Source: Ruminococcus sp. (GTDB taxonomy: Bacteria > Bacillota > Clostridia > Oscillospirales > Ruminococcaceae). Taken from it: a stretch of DNA of 47,784 bases. Location: assembly GCA_015066815.1 (NCBI GenBank), contig SVNR01000019.1, positions 1-47,784 of the forward strand. The letters run 5' to 3'. Shown here one piece after another: positions 7,417 through 17,183 of this stretch (position 1 is its first letter; each line of letters begins with the position of its first letter). The translations under genes and the position numbers were made by a program. Below the pieces are notes generated by a model. The model did no database searches. It was not told the DNA's origin and saw only the letters and a program-made list of their open reading frames with translations.

Positions 7417-9774
7417 ATGTTAAATAAAAATGAATTTACAAGGAAGGCAATAGCTTCTCTGGAATACGCTGTAAAATACGCAGGTGAACTCGGACACACG
7501 TTTGTCGGAAGCGAGCATATGATATACGGCTTTCTTGCAGAAGGCGGAAATATTGCTGCTGCGATACTTGAAAACAACAATGTCACCACAGACAAGGTAT
7601 CTGCATATCTGAAAAAATACATCGGAAACGGTATTCCGTACACACTTTCCGAAACCGACTTCACTCCCCGTCTTGATGATATTTTCAGAGAAGCGTCAAA
7701 GGAAAGCAGCAGAGCGGGAGCCTCTCTGACCGGAACAGAGTACATTCTTCTTTCAATCGTAAAAAACAAGAACTCAGGCGGATATGAGCTTCTCAAAACC
7801 CTGAACTCAGATATACGACGAATCAAAGCTGACTGTTCTGATTCTTTTTCAGATATCTCAGATATGTCAAACATAAAACTTGACGAAAAGCTATATCCCG
7901 GTCTTAGCCGGTACTCAAAAAACTTTACAGAAACTGCTTCAAAAAACGGGTTTGATCCTGTTATCGGACGAGAACAGGAAACAGAAAGGATCATACAGAT
8001 ATTATCTCGCAAAACCAAAAACAACCCATGCCTTGTGGGCGAGGCAGGAGTAGGAAAAACCGCTATCATAGAAGGACTTGCGCAAAGGATAATCAAAGGA
8101 AACGTTCCGGATTCCTTAAAAAACAAATTCATTCTTTCTCTTGATATAACCTCAATGCTTGCAGGAGCAAAATACAGAGGGGATTTTGAAGAAAGAATAA
8201 AAAAATGCATTGACGAAGTTGAGAAAAACAAGGATATCATTCTTTTCATAGATGAAATACACACTATCGTCGGTGCAGGAGCCGCCGAAGGAGCAATCGA
8301 TGCAGCCAATATTCTCAAGCCTGAGCTTGCGAGAGGCAGTATTCGCATAATAGGTGCAACAACATATTCAGAGTACAGAAAATTTATCGAGGCAGACAGT
8401 GCTCTTGAAAGAAGATTTCAGCCTGTTACTGTTGACGAACCGGATCACGAGCAGCTTGTCAGGATTCTGTCCGGAATAAAACCAAGCTACGAAAAATTCC
8501 ACTCGGTAAATATTTCTGACAAAATAATAGAACAGGCAATATATCTTTCCGAACGTTATATACCTGACAGATTTCTTCCGGACAAGGCAATAGACGTAAT
8601 AGACGAAGCGTGCTCTCATGCCGTAATCCGCAGCACACACCGCAAAGGAAATACAAACCGGAAAAATGAAATCACTGAGCTTCTGAAAAAAAGCATGAGC
8701 GAGCTTGATATATGCGTCTCTGACAGTAAAAATATATCATACAGCACGGATGTAACAACAGAAGATATTTCTGCCGTTATATCCTCCTGGACAGGCATTC
8801 CTTCAAGCAGTATAAACAAGCAGGAAAGCTTAAGACTTATGAATATCGAATCAGAACTTAAAAAACGCGTCATAGGTCAGGACCGTGCCGTAGAAAAAAT
8901 ATCCGAATCCATTAGAAGATGCCGTGTAGGCTTAAAAGACGAAAACAAACCTATAGGCTCTTTCCTGTTTGCAGGCCCGACAGGGGTGGGAAAAACAGAG
9001 CTTGCCAAAGCAGTTGCCCATACAGTGTTTGACAGCGAAGAAAATATGATACGCCTTGATATGAGTGAATACATGGAACAGCATTCAGTGTCAAAGCTTA
9101 TAGGCTCTCCTCCGGGTTATGTAGGTTTCAAAGAAAGCGGAATGCTTTCAGATATGATAAAAAAGAAACCATACTCTGTTGTTCTTTTTGATGAAATAGA
9201 AAAAGCTCATCCTGATGTCCTCAACATCCTTCTTCAGATAACAGACGAAGGGGTGTTCAGAGATTCACAGGGAAGAAAAACAAGCATGAAAAACACCCTT
9301 ATAATACTGACTTCAAACGTAGGAGCAAACACTGTCACTCAGAAAGTAAGCCTCGGTTTTTCTCAGGACACCTCTGAAAGCAACAGCTTCTGCAAGGAGG
9401 TTGACTCAAAGCTCAGAAAGCACTTCAAACCTGAGCTTCTTAACCGAATGGACGGAATTATTGTTTTTGAACCTCTTTCGGAGGAATCACTCCGCAGGAT
9501 AGCAGTTCTTTTTCTTGATAAGCTTGTCCTGAGAGCAAAAAAAATAAATATAAACTTAAGCTATGCCCCGGAGGTTGCAGCTTTTATAAGCCGGAGCCCT
9601 GAAACAAAAAAATACGGCGCACGACCTCTGAAAAGACTTATATCGGATAAAATAGAAAATATAATTACAGAATATATAATCAATGATAAAATATCATCAG
9701 GCGATGATGTATATCTTGATATCAAAGACTCCGAAATTTTTGTTAAAAAAGCTATAAAAAAACAGCTTATATGA
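7417..9774 (+). CDS. clpC: ClpC/ClpA-type AAA+ unfoldase subunit
   Basis: 785 residues from the ATG at 7417, chosen because MLNKNEFTRKA matches the family start; a frame also opens at 7393 without a ribosome binding site. Order: Clp N-domain (two repeats, 1-140), AAA module 1 with GEAGVGKTA and IDEIHT, a short linker, AAA module 2 with GPTGVGKTE, then the C-terminal D2-small domain. It unfolds substrates for ClpP. The linker has no clear UVR motif and is shorter than in standard ClpC, so it may be ClpA-like. No clpP, mcsA/B or ctsR lies nearby and no CtsR or CIRCE box was seen; the leader instead holds a terminator and a pseudoknot repeat. Confidence 0.9.
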   Translation: MLNKNEFTRKAIASLEYAVKYAGELGHTFVGSEHMIYGFLAEGGNIAAAILENNNVTTDKVSAYLKKYIGNGIPYTLSETDFTPRLDDIFREASKESSRAGASLTGTEYILLSIVKNKNSGGYELLKTLNSDIRRIKADCSDSFSDISDMSNIKLDEKLYPGLSRYSKNFTETASKNGFDPVIGREQETERIIQILSRKTKNNPCLVGEAGVGKTAIIEGLAQRIIKGNVPDSLKNKFILSLDITSMLAGAKYRGDFEERIKKCIDEVEKNKDIILFIDEIHTIVGAGAAEGAIDAANILKPELARGSIRIIGATTYSEYRKFIEADSALERRFQPVTVDEPDHEQLVRILSGIKPSYEKFHSVNISDKIIEQAIYLSERYIPDRFLPDKAIDVIDEACSHAVIRSTHRKGNTNRKNEITELLKKSMSELDICVSDSKNISYSTDVTTEDISAVISSWTGIPSSSINKQESLRLMNIESELKKRVIGQDRAVEKISESIRRCRVGLKDENKPIGSFLFAGPTGVGKTELAKAVAHTVFDSEENMIRLDMSEYMEQHSVSKLIGSPPGYVGFKESGMLSDMIKKKPYSVVLFDEIEKAHPDVLNILLQITDEGVFRDSQGRKTSMKNTLIILTSNVGANTVTQKVSLGFSQDTSESNSFCKEVDSKLRKHFKPELLNRMDGIIVFEPLSEESLRRIAVLFLDKLVLRAKKININLSYAPEVAAFISRSPETKKYGARPLKRLISDKIENIITEYIINDKISSGDDVYLDIKDSEIFVKKAIKKQLI

Positions 9775-9786
9775 TAGCGTACTATA

Positions 9787-9815
9787 TTGACTTTTGATTT
9801 TTTATGTGTTAAAAT
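9787..9815 (+). promoter_or_regulatory. promoter of the hydrogenase-like gene
   Basis: TTGACT (9787-9792), 17-base spacer, TAAAAT (9810-9815). The resulting leader of about 170 bases contains GCGTTTTT/AAAAACGC arms and an AAGGAGG at 9952-9958 that is 34 bases before the ATG, oddly far. Confidence 0.6.
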
Positions 9816-9992
9816 TAGTATATGATTTAACGAAAAAATGTTGCGTTTTTTATTTAACTAATAAAAACAACTACAACCAACAGGGCGTTTTTTGCATTTT
9901 TCACAAACAACAAAACCTTTATTAAAAACGCAGCTTTTTTACTTTTATAGTAAGGAGGATGGGCTGTTTCAACGCAGTCCGATGTACATATC

Positions 9993-11699
9993 ATGGAAAT
10001 AATCACAGTAAATCCACAAAAATGTATCGGGTGCAATGCATGTACGAGAGTTTGTCCTGTTCCCGAAGCTTGTGTCCCAAAAATGACCGCTGAAGGAAAG
10101 AACTATGTAGGAATTGATTATGACAATTGTATAAATTGCGGTGAATGTATAAGAAAATGTCCGCATGAAGCCAGAGACTTCAATGACGACTATGAAGATT
10201 TTATTGAAGATATGTACAGCAAAAAAGGAAAGGTTTCGCTTCTTGTAGATCCGTCTATCCGTGTTGCTTTTCCGGATGTATGGCAGGACGTACTAAAATG
10301 GTTTTACACACAGGGAATACGAAAAATCTACGATGTATCATTTGGTGCGGATATTGCTACATGGGCTCAGCTTCGTTCGTTAAACAAGACCTATGAAGGA
10401 AAATATATCACATCTTCATGTGCTTCAGTAATAAGCTATGCAGAAAAGCATGACATCACTCTTTTCGATAAGATCTCTCCTGTTCACAGTCCTGCTGCAT
10501 GTATGGCGATATATGCAAAGTTCCAGCTTAAGGACAAGGCAGATTTTGCTTATCTCGGACCATGTCCGGCACGAAAAGAAGAGTTTATCAACACAAATCT
10601 CATCAAGTACAATGTTACTTTTACACGAATGAAGCAGTACTTTGAAAAGAGACAGATTTCCTTCGCAAACACCGGACAAGGCTTTAATTTTGAGTTTTCT
10701 CACAAACAAGGACTTATGGGTGCTCTTTACTGTAAGCCAAAGGGAATAAAAGAAAATCTTCTGATTCACCGGCCGGAAGCAAATATCTCAAACTGTGACG
10801 GACTTTCCAAGACTTATTATCATCTTAACAAATACAACACTATCGAAACAAAAGAATATATACCCGATGTTTTCGAGGTTCTGAGCTGTGAAGAAGGCTG
10901 TAACGGAGGTATCGGCGTTGATATCGACAGTGAAGTTCCCCACCCTGCTGTTATTTCCAGAGTTATGGATATAACACGTAAGGACGCTGAAAAAAGAAGA
11001 ACCGGTCTCTTCATGATAAACAAAAGCGACAAGATGTTCAAGGAATTTGACAAGGATTTAAAGCTTGAACATTATCTGCGCACATACACTCCAAGAATAA
11101 AATTCACCAACTCGCCAACATACAACGATCTTAACAATACCTTCAACAGCATGTTCAAGTTTACTGATGAAGACAAAAAGATCAACTGCGGTGCCTGCGG
11201 AAACAAAACATGCCGCGAAATGGCGATATCGATTTTCCATGGAACAAACATAAAGGAAAACTGCATAAACTATGCAAGAAACCTTCCTTCACATGATTCG
11301 GCACAGGTTGCCGAGATAAGAAACTCTCTCTCTTCTGTTGATAAGATAATCCATGATAACATTCCTGTTCTTACAGACAACATAGCTGTCATAAGAAAAG
11401 AAGCTGTTTCAATATACTCAAACAACGACAAGACTGCTGAAGCAGCAAAGACAATAAACTCAGTTATTGAGCAGATGATCGATGCATGCAGCAACCCTAA
11501 TGGAGTTTCAAGAGAAACAATAAACGAAATATCCAGCACTCTTGATCTGATAAGAAAAATTCTTCTCAATCTCCATAAGTTCGTTACCAAGAACTCAGAA
11601 TCGGGTTACAGCATTGACAAATGCGTTACATCTATTGATAATATCACAAAAGCGATTACCGAATCTGTAGATAACGCAACCAAAAACCAAATAAAATAA
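9993..11699 (+). CDS. sensory-type [FeFe]-hydrogenase-like protein with extra Fe-S domain
   Basis: 568 residues. Two [4Fe-4S] motifs lie at Cys11-21 and Cys46-56. The H-cluster domain follows with all four Cys ligands: Cys143 in TSSC (the usual TSCCP is altered), Cys191 in GPCPARKEE, and Cys299/Cys303 in SCEEGCNGG. A CGACG-type Fe-S domain (Cys399, 402, 407, 424) comes next. The last 130 residues are helical and coiled-coil-like, with no PAS or kinase domain seen. The TSSC change and extra Fe-S domain resemble group D or HydS-type sensory hydrogenases, so H2 or redox sensing is more likely than bulk H2 production. No maturation genes are nearby. The start lacks a close ribosome binding site. 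Confidence 0.85.
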   Translation: MEIITVNPQKCIGCNACTRVCPVPEACVPKMTAEGKNYVGIDYDNCINCGECIRKCPHEARDFNDDYEDFIEDMYSKKGKVSLLVDPSIRVAFPDVWQDVLKWFYTQGIRKIYDVSFGADIATWAQLRSLNKTYEGKYITSSCASVISYAEKHDITLFDKISPVHSPAACMAIYAKFQLKDKADFAYLGPCPARKEEFINTNLIKYNVTFTRMKQYFEKRQISFANTGQGFNFEFSHKQGLMGALYCKPKGIKENLLIHRPEANISNCDGLSKTYYHLNKYNTIETKEYIPDVFEVLSCEEGCNGGIGVDIDSEVPHPAVISRVMDITRKDAEKRRTGLFMINKSDKMFKEFDKDLKLEHYLRTYTPRIKFTNSPTYNDLNNTFNSMFKFTDEDKKINCGACGNKTCREMAISIFHGTNIKENCINYARNLPSHDSAQVAEIRNSLSSVDKIIHDNIPVLTDNIAVIRKEAVSIYSNNDKTAEAAKTINSVIEQMIDACSNPNGVSRETINEISSTLDLIRKILLNLHKFVTKNSESGYSIDKCVTSIDNITKAITESVDNATKNQIK

Positions 11700-11707
11700 C
11701 CAAAAGA

Positions 11708-11739
11708 TTTTACTCCGTCATTTTTTTGACGGAGTAAAA
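11708..11739. terminator. 13-bp stem-loop between hydrogenase-like gene and DUF445 gene
   Basis: TTTTACTCCGTCA and its exact complement flank a loop of T residues. No T-tract follows on the plus strand, so it may be a processing or partial terminator; the DUF445 gene starts 40 bases on. Confidence 0.55.
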
Positions 11740-11778
11740 AGCATTTATAAAATAATAAAAGAAAGACGGGCTCAGGAC

Positions 11779-12672
11779 ATGAATTATGAAATAATAACAG
11801 CTCCGCTGATCGGTGCTGTAATAGGAACTGTAACAAACGGTATCGCCATAAAAATGCTTTTCCGACCATGGAATGCTATATATATCGGCAAGTTTCAGGT
11901 TCCGTTTACTCCGGGACTCATTCCAAAAGAAAAGCCTCGTATAGCCAAAGCAATTGCCAAGGTAGTAGGCGGAAACCTTCTTGATGACGAAACCATAAGA
12001 AAAACTTTGCTTTCTGAAAAAATGAAAGAAAAAATACTCAACGCGTTAGATCAGAAGATCGATATGCTGTCTGAATACACAGAAACAGTATCAGAGCTTC
12101 TTGCCTCAAAAGGTTTTCTTGAAACAATAGATACAAAAGAAACAGAGCTTAAGACTTCTGCTTCCGGAACGATAACAAAAAAGCTTGTAGACGGCAACAC
12201 TGCTTCCGCACTTCTTGACTTTGCAACAGATGAGCTTACAAAAAACGCAAATCCGATGATATCCGGAATAGCATCAAAGGCAATAAACTCCGCAAGAGAT
12301 TCTATTATTGCAAAAATAAACTCTATCATAACCGAAAAAGCGCCTTCGATCATTGCTGAGTTTATCGATACCGAATACGAAAAAATCAAAAACATGCCTG
12401 TTTCCGAATGCATCGTATTATTAAAAGAAAAATTTCCTGACTACCACGAAAAGCTCTGGAACATATACGAACAAACAATCCGTGATCATCTTTCAAAAAT
12501 GCTCCATGGTTTAAACATAAGCGAAATCGTAGAACAGAAAATAAACGAGTTCGAACTCCCTGAACTTGAAAGAATAATAATGGAAATTGCTCAGAAGGAG
12601 CTTAATGCACTTGTTGCGCTTGGCGGTCTTCTTGGATTTATCATGGGTTTTATAAACGTGCTTTTACCTTAG
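11779..12672 (+). CDS. DUF445 family membrane protein
   Basis: 297 residues. The N-terminus (IGAVIGTVTNGIAIKMLF, then PFTPGLIPKEK) and the C-terminal GGLLGFIMGFINV are the conserved ends of DUF445 proteins (YheB-like in Bacillus). One hydrophobic segment lies at each end, with a long helical middle of about 220 residues, so both ends would sit in the membrane. The function of the family is unknown. It follows the hydrogenase-like gene on the same strand after a stem-loop; the functional link, if any, is not known. Confidence 0.9.
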   Translation: MNYEIITAPLIGAVIGTVTNGIAIKMLFRPWNAIYIGKFQVPFTPGLIPKEKPRIAKAIAKVVGGNLLDDETIRKTLLSEKMKEKILNALDQKIDMLSEYTETVSELLASKGFLETIDTKETELKTSASGTITKKLVDGNTASALLDFATDELTKNANPMISGIASKAINSARDSIIAKINSIITEKAPSIIAEFIDTEYEKIKNMPVSECIVLLKEKFPDYHEKLWNIYEQTIRDHLSKMLHGLNISEIVEQKINEFELPELERIIMEIAQKELNALVALGGLLGFIMGFINVLLP

Positions 12673-12688
12673 TATCTGTTTTTATATT

Positions 12689-12723
12689 TATAGTGAACGA
12701 AAAAATATTTTTCGTTCACTATA
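12689..12723. repeat. dispersed palindrome (after DUF445 gene)
   Basis: TAGTGAACGAAAAA (12691-12704) and its exact complement (12708-12721). It lies 18 bases past the stop codon and probably also works as a terminator stem. Confidence 0.75.
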
Positions 12724-12791
12724 TTTTATAATTTATTTCACAATGCACAAAAAAATCCGATATAATTTTTTATTAAAATCATAAAAAACGG

Positions 12792-12820
12792 TTGAAAAAA
12801 TATCGTAAATATGATAAAAT
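12792..12820 (+). promoter_or_regulatory. promoter of the zinc-ribbon/PASTA gene
   Basis: TTGAAA (12792-12797), 17 bases, TAAAAT (12815-12820), 42 bases before the start codon. Confidence 0.65.
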
Positions 12821-12861
12821 TATACATAGTATAATTATTATTTTAATCGGAGGTTCACAAT

Positions 12862-15051
12862 ATGAAATGTCCAAACTGCGGCGAGCAGATAAAAGAAAAA
12901 AAATCCAGAATGAACTTTTGCGGTTTTTGCGGTACTAACCTGAAAACCGGAGAAAAGACTTTTACAGAACCCCCTGCTCTGCCTGTTAAAAACAACACAA
13001 ACATTCCACAAATCGAACAACGTGTTGATTTTCCTTCCCGGATAGAACAGCCTGCACCTGCGCCTGCTTCAAATCCGAACTTCGCTTCACCGTTTGAACA
13101 GATGGTAAGAGCTGCAGCCACACAATCAAACAACACAACACAGACTACAGTTACACCGCCTTCGTTTAATCCCCAAAATACACAGGCTCCGGTACAGCCA
13201 TCACCATTTTCTGATTCGGCTCCGGCTTTTTCATCGCCTGTAAACAACTTCTCTGAACCGGTCCGGACTGCTTCTCCTGCATCAGGTTTTGCGCAGGAAA
13301 TAAAACCGGTACAGCCACCGATCATTCCTGACTCTCCGAAACCACAGGAGAACGATGAGTTATCAAACCAGCTTAACGACCTTAATACCAAAAAGAATTC
13401 TTTTGAACCTGCAATAAACATGTCAAGAAACGTAAAACTCAGAAACGCTTCAGACAATCCGGATAACTCATCTATCACATTCATGGAGTACACCAAAAAC
13501 TCCAAGGAGCTTGACAGCATAATTGAACAGGCAGACGAAAACGCTGCTTCAGGATTTGGTTTTTCTCTCGGAAAGGATACCTTCAGACAGCCTGAAAACA
13601 CTGAAGCTACTTCCTCAGAGGGTGGATTTATCACATATCAGCCTTCCAGTTATATGAACACTCCTGCTTCAGATGATACACAGCCGGCGCAGGACAACAC
13701 TCCTGCAGCTCCTGTTCAGCCAACTCAGGATGATATCAAGACATTTCTTGAGCTCGACGATATTAAGACTCCGGTACAGGACAACACTCCTGTTTCACCT
13801 GATACAGCACCTCAGAGCAGTACACCTGCTTCACCATTCAGTGCGCCTCTGAACAGTACTCCTGCAGCTCCTGTCAGCGCACCTCAGGATGATATCAGGA
13901 CATTTCTTGAGCATGATGAGATCAATAGCTTCCTTCAGGAAACTCCGCCTTCTGCAGTACAGAACACCGCTGTTCCTGAAGAACCTGTAAACAAGCCTGT
14001 CTTTGAAGCTACACCGGCACCAACTCCTGCACCTGTTCCATCTCCGGCACCGGCATCGACACCAACACCTGCCCCTGTTCCGCCTCCGGCACCGGCACCG
14101 GCAGCACCAGTACCTGCACCGGAACCGGTAATCAAAAAAGAAAAGGTTATAAACTATGTAGGTCAGGATAAGAAAACAGCTGAACAGATGCTCAGCTTCA
14201 AGGGATTTAAAACCGAGATAGAATATGTTGAGGATCAGAAGGAGTATAACTTTGTAATCGCTCAGAGCATTCCTGCAGATACAGAGCTTGAACTCGGAAG
14301 TGTTGTAAAGCTTACTGTCAGTGCAGGTACATGGTCAGAATGGACAGAAAATGCTCCGCTGCCTTCCAAGCCTGAAAAATACATAATAGAAACAAAAACT
14401 CAGTACAGAAAAAGAAGCAGAACCCGTACACTTGACAAAAAGGAAACTACCGATGCAAGTCAGTATGAGGACTATACACTTATCAGTACTAACCCTAAGT
14501 ATACTGATTGGGAAACTGATACCTACTATACATCAGAAGCTATCCCTTCAAGTGAAACATGCGAAATAATCAGAACTACTACAGGCTTCAAATATTCCGG
14601 TTGGTTCAATCCTGCAAATCTCCAGGGAATGTCATTCTCAAGCCCTGATGTAGCTAATTTCTTCAACACTAACCTTTCAAACGTAAAGTGGGGATACGAA
14701 GAGATAATATCACCTCTCAACGTAAAGCCTGACGTAAAGAACTGGAAGCTCGTAACAGACCATATGACAACAACTCCTGCCGGAGACCCTATGGTAAGCA
14801 ATATTTTCTTCAGTGCACATATCATCGAAGGAAAATCCTACGCTATGAAATTCGGCTCCGCAGATACAGAATGGTTCATATACAAGAGACGTTCACTCAT
14901 CGAAACAATTTACAAGCTCGAAAAGGAAATAGTTTCTGACTGGAGCGAGTGGACAGAATGGAGCGAAACAGAATCAGAAGCTTCACAGGACTGTGAGGTT
15001 CAGTCAAGAACTATATCACGTTCAAAAAGAAAGATCCCGAACCAGATATAG
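12862..15051 (+). CDS. zinc-ribbon, proline-rich, PASTA and WxxW-repeat protein
   Basis: 729 residues, no signal peptide. Residues 1-28 form a zinc ribbon (CPNCG...CGFCG). Residues 30-425 are low-complexity Pro/Ala/Thr/Gln with recurring 'QDDIKTFLE(L/H)D' blocks (three clear copies between about 290 and 355) and a (P-A-P)-rich stretch before 430. A PASTA-like domain follows (about 430-490). The C-terminus carries WSEWTE twice (about 493 and 694), each followed by an Arg/Lys/Ser-rich strand, reminiscent of thrombospondin type 1 repeats. GGAGG is seven bases from the ATG. Function unknown; PASTA suggests binding a surface or peptidoglycan ligand, but there is no export signal or membrane anchor. 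Confidence 0.75.
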   Translation: MKCPNCGEQIKEKKSRMNFCGFCGTNLKTGEKTFTEPPALPVKNNTNIPQIEQRVDFPSRIEQPAPAPASNPNFASPFEQMVRAAATQSNNTTQTTVTPPSFNPQNTQAPVQPSPFSDSAPAFSSPVNNFSEPVRTASPASGFAQEIKPVQPPIIPDSPKPQENDELSNQLNDLNTKKNSFEPAINMSRNVKLRNASDNPDNSSITFMEYTKNSKELDSIIEQADENAASGFGFSLGKDTFRQPENTEATSSEGGFITYQPSSYMNTPASDDTQPAQDNTPAAPVQPTQDDIKTFLELDDIKTPVQDNTPVSPDTAPQSSTPASPFSAPLNSTPAAPVSAPQDDIRTFLEHDEINSFLQETPPSAVQNTAVPEEPVNKPVFEATPAPTPAPVPSPAPASTPTPAPVPPPAPAPAAPVPAPEPVIKKEKVINYVGQDKKTAEQMLSFKGFKTEIEYVEDQKEYNFVIAQSIPADTELELGSVVKLTVSAGTWSEWTENAPLPSKPEKYIIETKTQYRKRSRTRTLDKKETTDASQYEDYTLISTNPKYTDWETDTYYTSEAIPSSETCEIIRTTTGFKYSGWFNPANLQGMSFSSPDVANFFNTNLSNVKWGYEEIISPLNVKPDVKNWKLVTDHMTTTPAGDPMVSNIFFSAHIIEGKSYAMKFGSADTEWFIYKRRSLIETIYKLEKEIVSDWSEWTEWSETESEASQDCEVQSRTISRSKRKIPNQI

Positions 15052-15100
15052 TTTCAGAATAAACTGAAAAAATATTCAAGGCAATATACCCAAAAATACT

Positions 15101-15134
15101 GATGCCTCTTCATTCAACAGAATGAAGAGGCATC
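15101..15134. terminator. bidirectional terminator between the PASTA gene and punA
   Basis: 15-base arms (15101-15115 and 15120-15134) are perfect complements around a four-base loop; the converging genes end on either side. Confidence 0.8.
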
Positions 15135-15145
15135 TTGCTTTGTGA

Positions 15146-15967
15146 TCATACGTTCATCACTACTTCAGTAACAAGTCTTTTAAAATCAACAGATACACGG
15201 TCAGCTATTTCCTGAACCTCCTTATGGTTAAGAGGTACTTCTGAGATTCCTGCCGCCATATTTGTGATACAGGAAATTCCGCATACCTCAAGTCCCATAT
15301 GTACCGCTGCCATTGCTTCACATGCGGTACTCATACCTACGGCGTCTCCGCCCCAGCGTGCGGCCATTTTTATTTCTGCAGGAGTTTCATAGTTCGGTCC
15401 TGTAAACTGTACATACACACCCTCCTGCATTTTTATACCGCATTTTTCAGCAGAAGCTTTTATTATTCCCTGCATTCTCTTGCTGTATACCTCGCTCATA
15501 TCAGGAAATCTTGTCCCCAGCTCTTCTATATTGGGTCCTATCAGAGGACTTGGAACACCGGTTGTGATGTGATCTGTTATGATCATAAAATCCCCCGCAC
15601 TGAAACCGGAGTTTACTCCTCCTGCAGCGTTTGTAAGGATTATCTTTCCGGCACCGAGAAGCCCCATAAGCCTTATCGGAAGCACGACATCAGACATACT
15701 ATAGCCTTCATAATAATGCACCCTTCCCTGCATTATTACAACCGGTACTTCACCTACATATCCGAAAACAAATCTTCCCTTATGTCCCTTTACAGTAGAA
15801 ATCGGAAATCCTTCTATATCCTTATATTCAACTGTTTTTTCTACTTTTATTTCATCGGCATAATTGCCAAGACCCGAACCAAGAACAAGACCTACCTGCG
15901 GTTTAAAATCAGTTTCTTTTCTTATACTTTCAAGACATGATTGTATTTTTTTATACATAACATTCAT
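15146..15967 (-). CDS. punA: purine-nucleoside phosphorylase (trimeric type)
   Basis: 273 residues. It splits purine nucleosides with phosphate to give the base and ribose 1-phosphate. Seen are VLGSGLG (residues 27-33, phosphate loop), MQGRVHYYEG near 85, ILTNAAGG near 110, FTGPNYETPAE near 188 and the GMST motif near 210, all typical of the PNP I/MTAP family. It starts 11 bases after deoB, whose product handles the sugar phosphate it makes, so the two form one catabolic step pair. Confidence 0.95.
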   Translation of the reverse strand: MNVMYKKIQSCLESIRKETDFKPQVGLVLGSGLGNYADEIKVEKTVEYKDIEGFPISTVKGHKGRFVFGYVGEVPVVIMQGRVHYYEGYSMSDVVLPIRLMGLLGAGKIILTNAAGGVNSGFSAGDFMIITDHITTGVPSPLIGPNIEELGTRFPDMSEVYSKRMQGIIKASAEKCGIKMQEGVYVQFTGPNYETPAEIKMAARWGGDAVGMSTACEAMAAVHMGLEVCGISCITNMAAGISEVPLNHKEVQEIADRVSVDFKRLVTEVVMNV

Positions 15968-15978
15968 CCTTTCCTGTT

Positions 15979-17169
15979 TTATATCAGCTTATCAAGCACC
16001 GAGCTGCCTACAGTTCCCTCAGGCATTGACAGACCGAAGTTGTCGGTTATAGTTGCGCCTATTATGCCAAATGAATCCGAATCAGATATTTTTCCGCTTC
16101 CTTTCATTGACGGAGAATAGGCAATAAACGGAACTCTTTCCCTTGTGTGATCTGTTCCTGTATGTGTAGGATCATTTCCATGATCGGCAGTTATTATAAG
16201 GAGATCATCATCTGATAGTTTTTCAAGAAGAATACCAAGCTTTTCATCAAAACGCTCCAGCTCTCCTGCATACCCCACCGGATCTCTTCTGTGACCCCAC
16301 AGCGAATCAAAATCAACAAGGTTTACAAAACATAGCCCCTCAAAATCCCGTTCTGAAATATCTATTGTCTGGTCCATGCCGTGTACTGAGCTTCTGGATT
16401 TGTTTGAGCTGGTAATTCCTTCTCCGTCAAAAATATCAGATATCTTACCTACAGATATAACATCGTATCCGTTTTCCTTCAATACATCAAGTGCAGTTTT
16501 TCCAAAAGGCTTTAATGCATAGTCGTGACGATTTGAGGTTCTTACAAACTCACCCTTCTTTTTTCCCGTATAAGGTCTTGCTATAACTCTTCCTACACGC
16601 CATTCCTCCTTCATTGTGAGCTCTCTTGCTATCTCACAGCATCTGTACAGCTCTTCAAGCCCGAACGTTTCTTCGTTTCCGCATATCTGGAGAACCGAGT
16701 CAGAAGATGTATAGACTATCATATGGCCTTTTTCTATCTCTTCTTCTGCAAGCTCATCAAGTATAGCTGTGCCGCTCGCACTTTTGTTTCCTATTATGGT
16801 TCTTCCTGTTCTTCGTGAAAGCTCAGCTATAAGCTCAGGAGGAAAACCGTTTTCCGTAAAGGTCTTAAAAGGCTCTGTTATCTTTAACCCCATCATTTCC
16901 CAGTGTCCTGTCATCGTATCCTTTCCGTTGCTTGCTTCATAAAGATACGAAAAGTACCCAAGTGGTTTTTCAACAGGAGATATCCCCTCAAGCGGGTGAA
17001 GATTTGCAAGACCAAGCTTAGTCAGATTAGAGATATTAAGCTTATCCGCTGATCCTGCAATATGTCCGAGCGTATCTGTTCCCTCATCACCGAACATGTG
17101 TGCATCGGGCATTGCTCCGACGCCCAGCGAATCAATAACTACTGTAAAAATTCTTTTGTATTTTTTCAT
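15979..17169 (-). CDS. deoB: phosphopentomutase
   Basis: 396 residues. It converts (deoxy)ribose 1-phosphate to the 5-phosphate. The N-terminal [13 protein letters not shown], the MTGHWEMMG segment near residue 85 and [18 protein letters not shown] near 325 carry the alkaline-phosphatase-superfamily metal ligands of DeoB. It sits between the MocR-type regulator (14 bases upstream) and punA (11 bases downstream), consistent with one nucleoside-salvage operon. Confidence 0.95.
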   Translation of the reverse strand: MKKYKRIFTVVIDSLGVGAMPDAHMFGDEGTDTLGHIAGSADKLNISNLTKLGLANLHPLEGISPVEKPLGYFSYLYEASNGKDTMTGHWEMMGLKITEPFKTFTENGFPPELIAELSRRTGRTIIGNKSASGTAILDELAEEEIEKGHMIVYTSSDSVLQICGNEETFGLEELYRCCEIARELTMKEEWRVGRVIARPYTGKKKGEFVRTSNRHDYALKPFGKTALDVLKENGYDVISVGKISDIFDGEGITSSNKSRSSVHGMDQTIDISERDFEGLCFVNLVDFDSLWGHRRDPVGYAGELERFDEKLGILLEKLSDDDLLIITADHGNDPTHTGTDHTRERVPFIAYSPSMKGSGKISDSDSFGIIGATITDNFGLSMPEGTVGSSVLDKLI

Positions 17170-17183
17170 AATATAAAACTCCC

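Noticed and set aside
7338-8348. Long open frame of 336 codons on the minus strand opposite the clpC N-terminus
   Set aside because: It mirrors a clear AAA+ gene, has serine/leucine-rich low-sense composition and no ribosome binding site; an antisense shadow.
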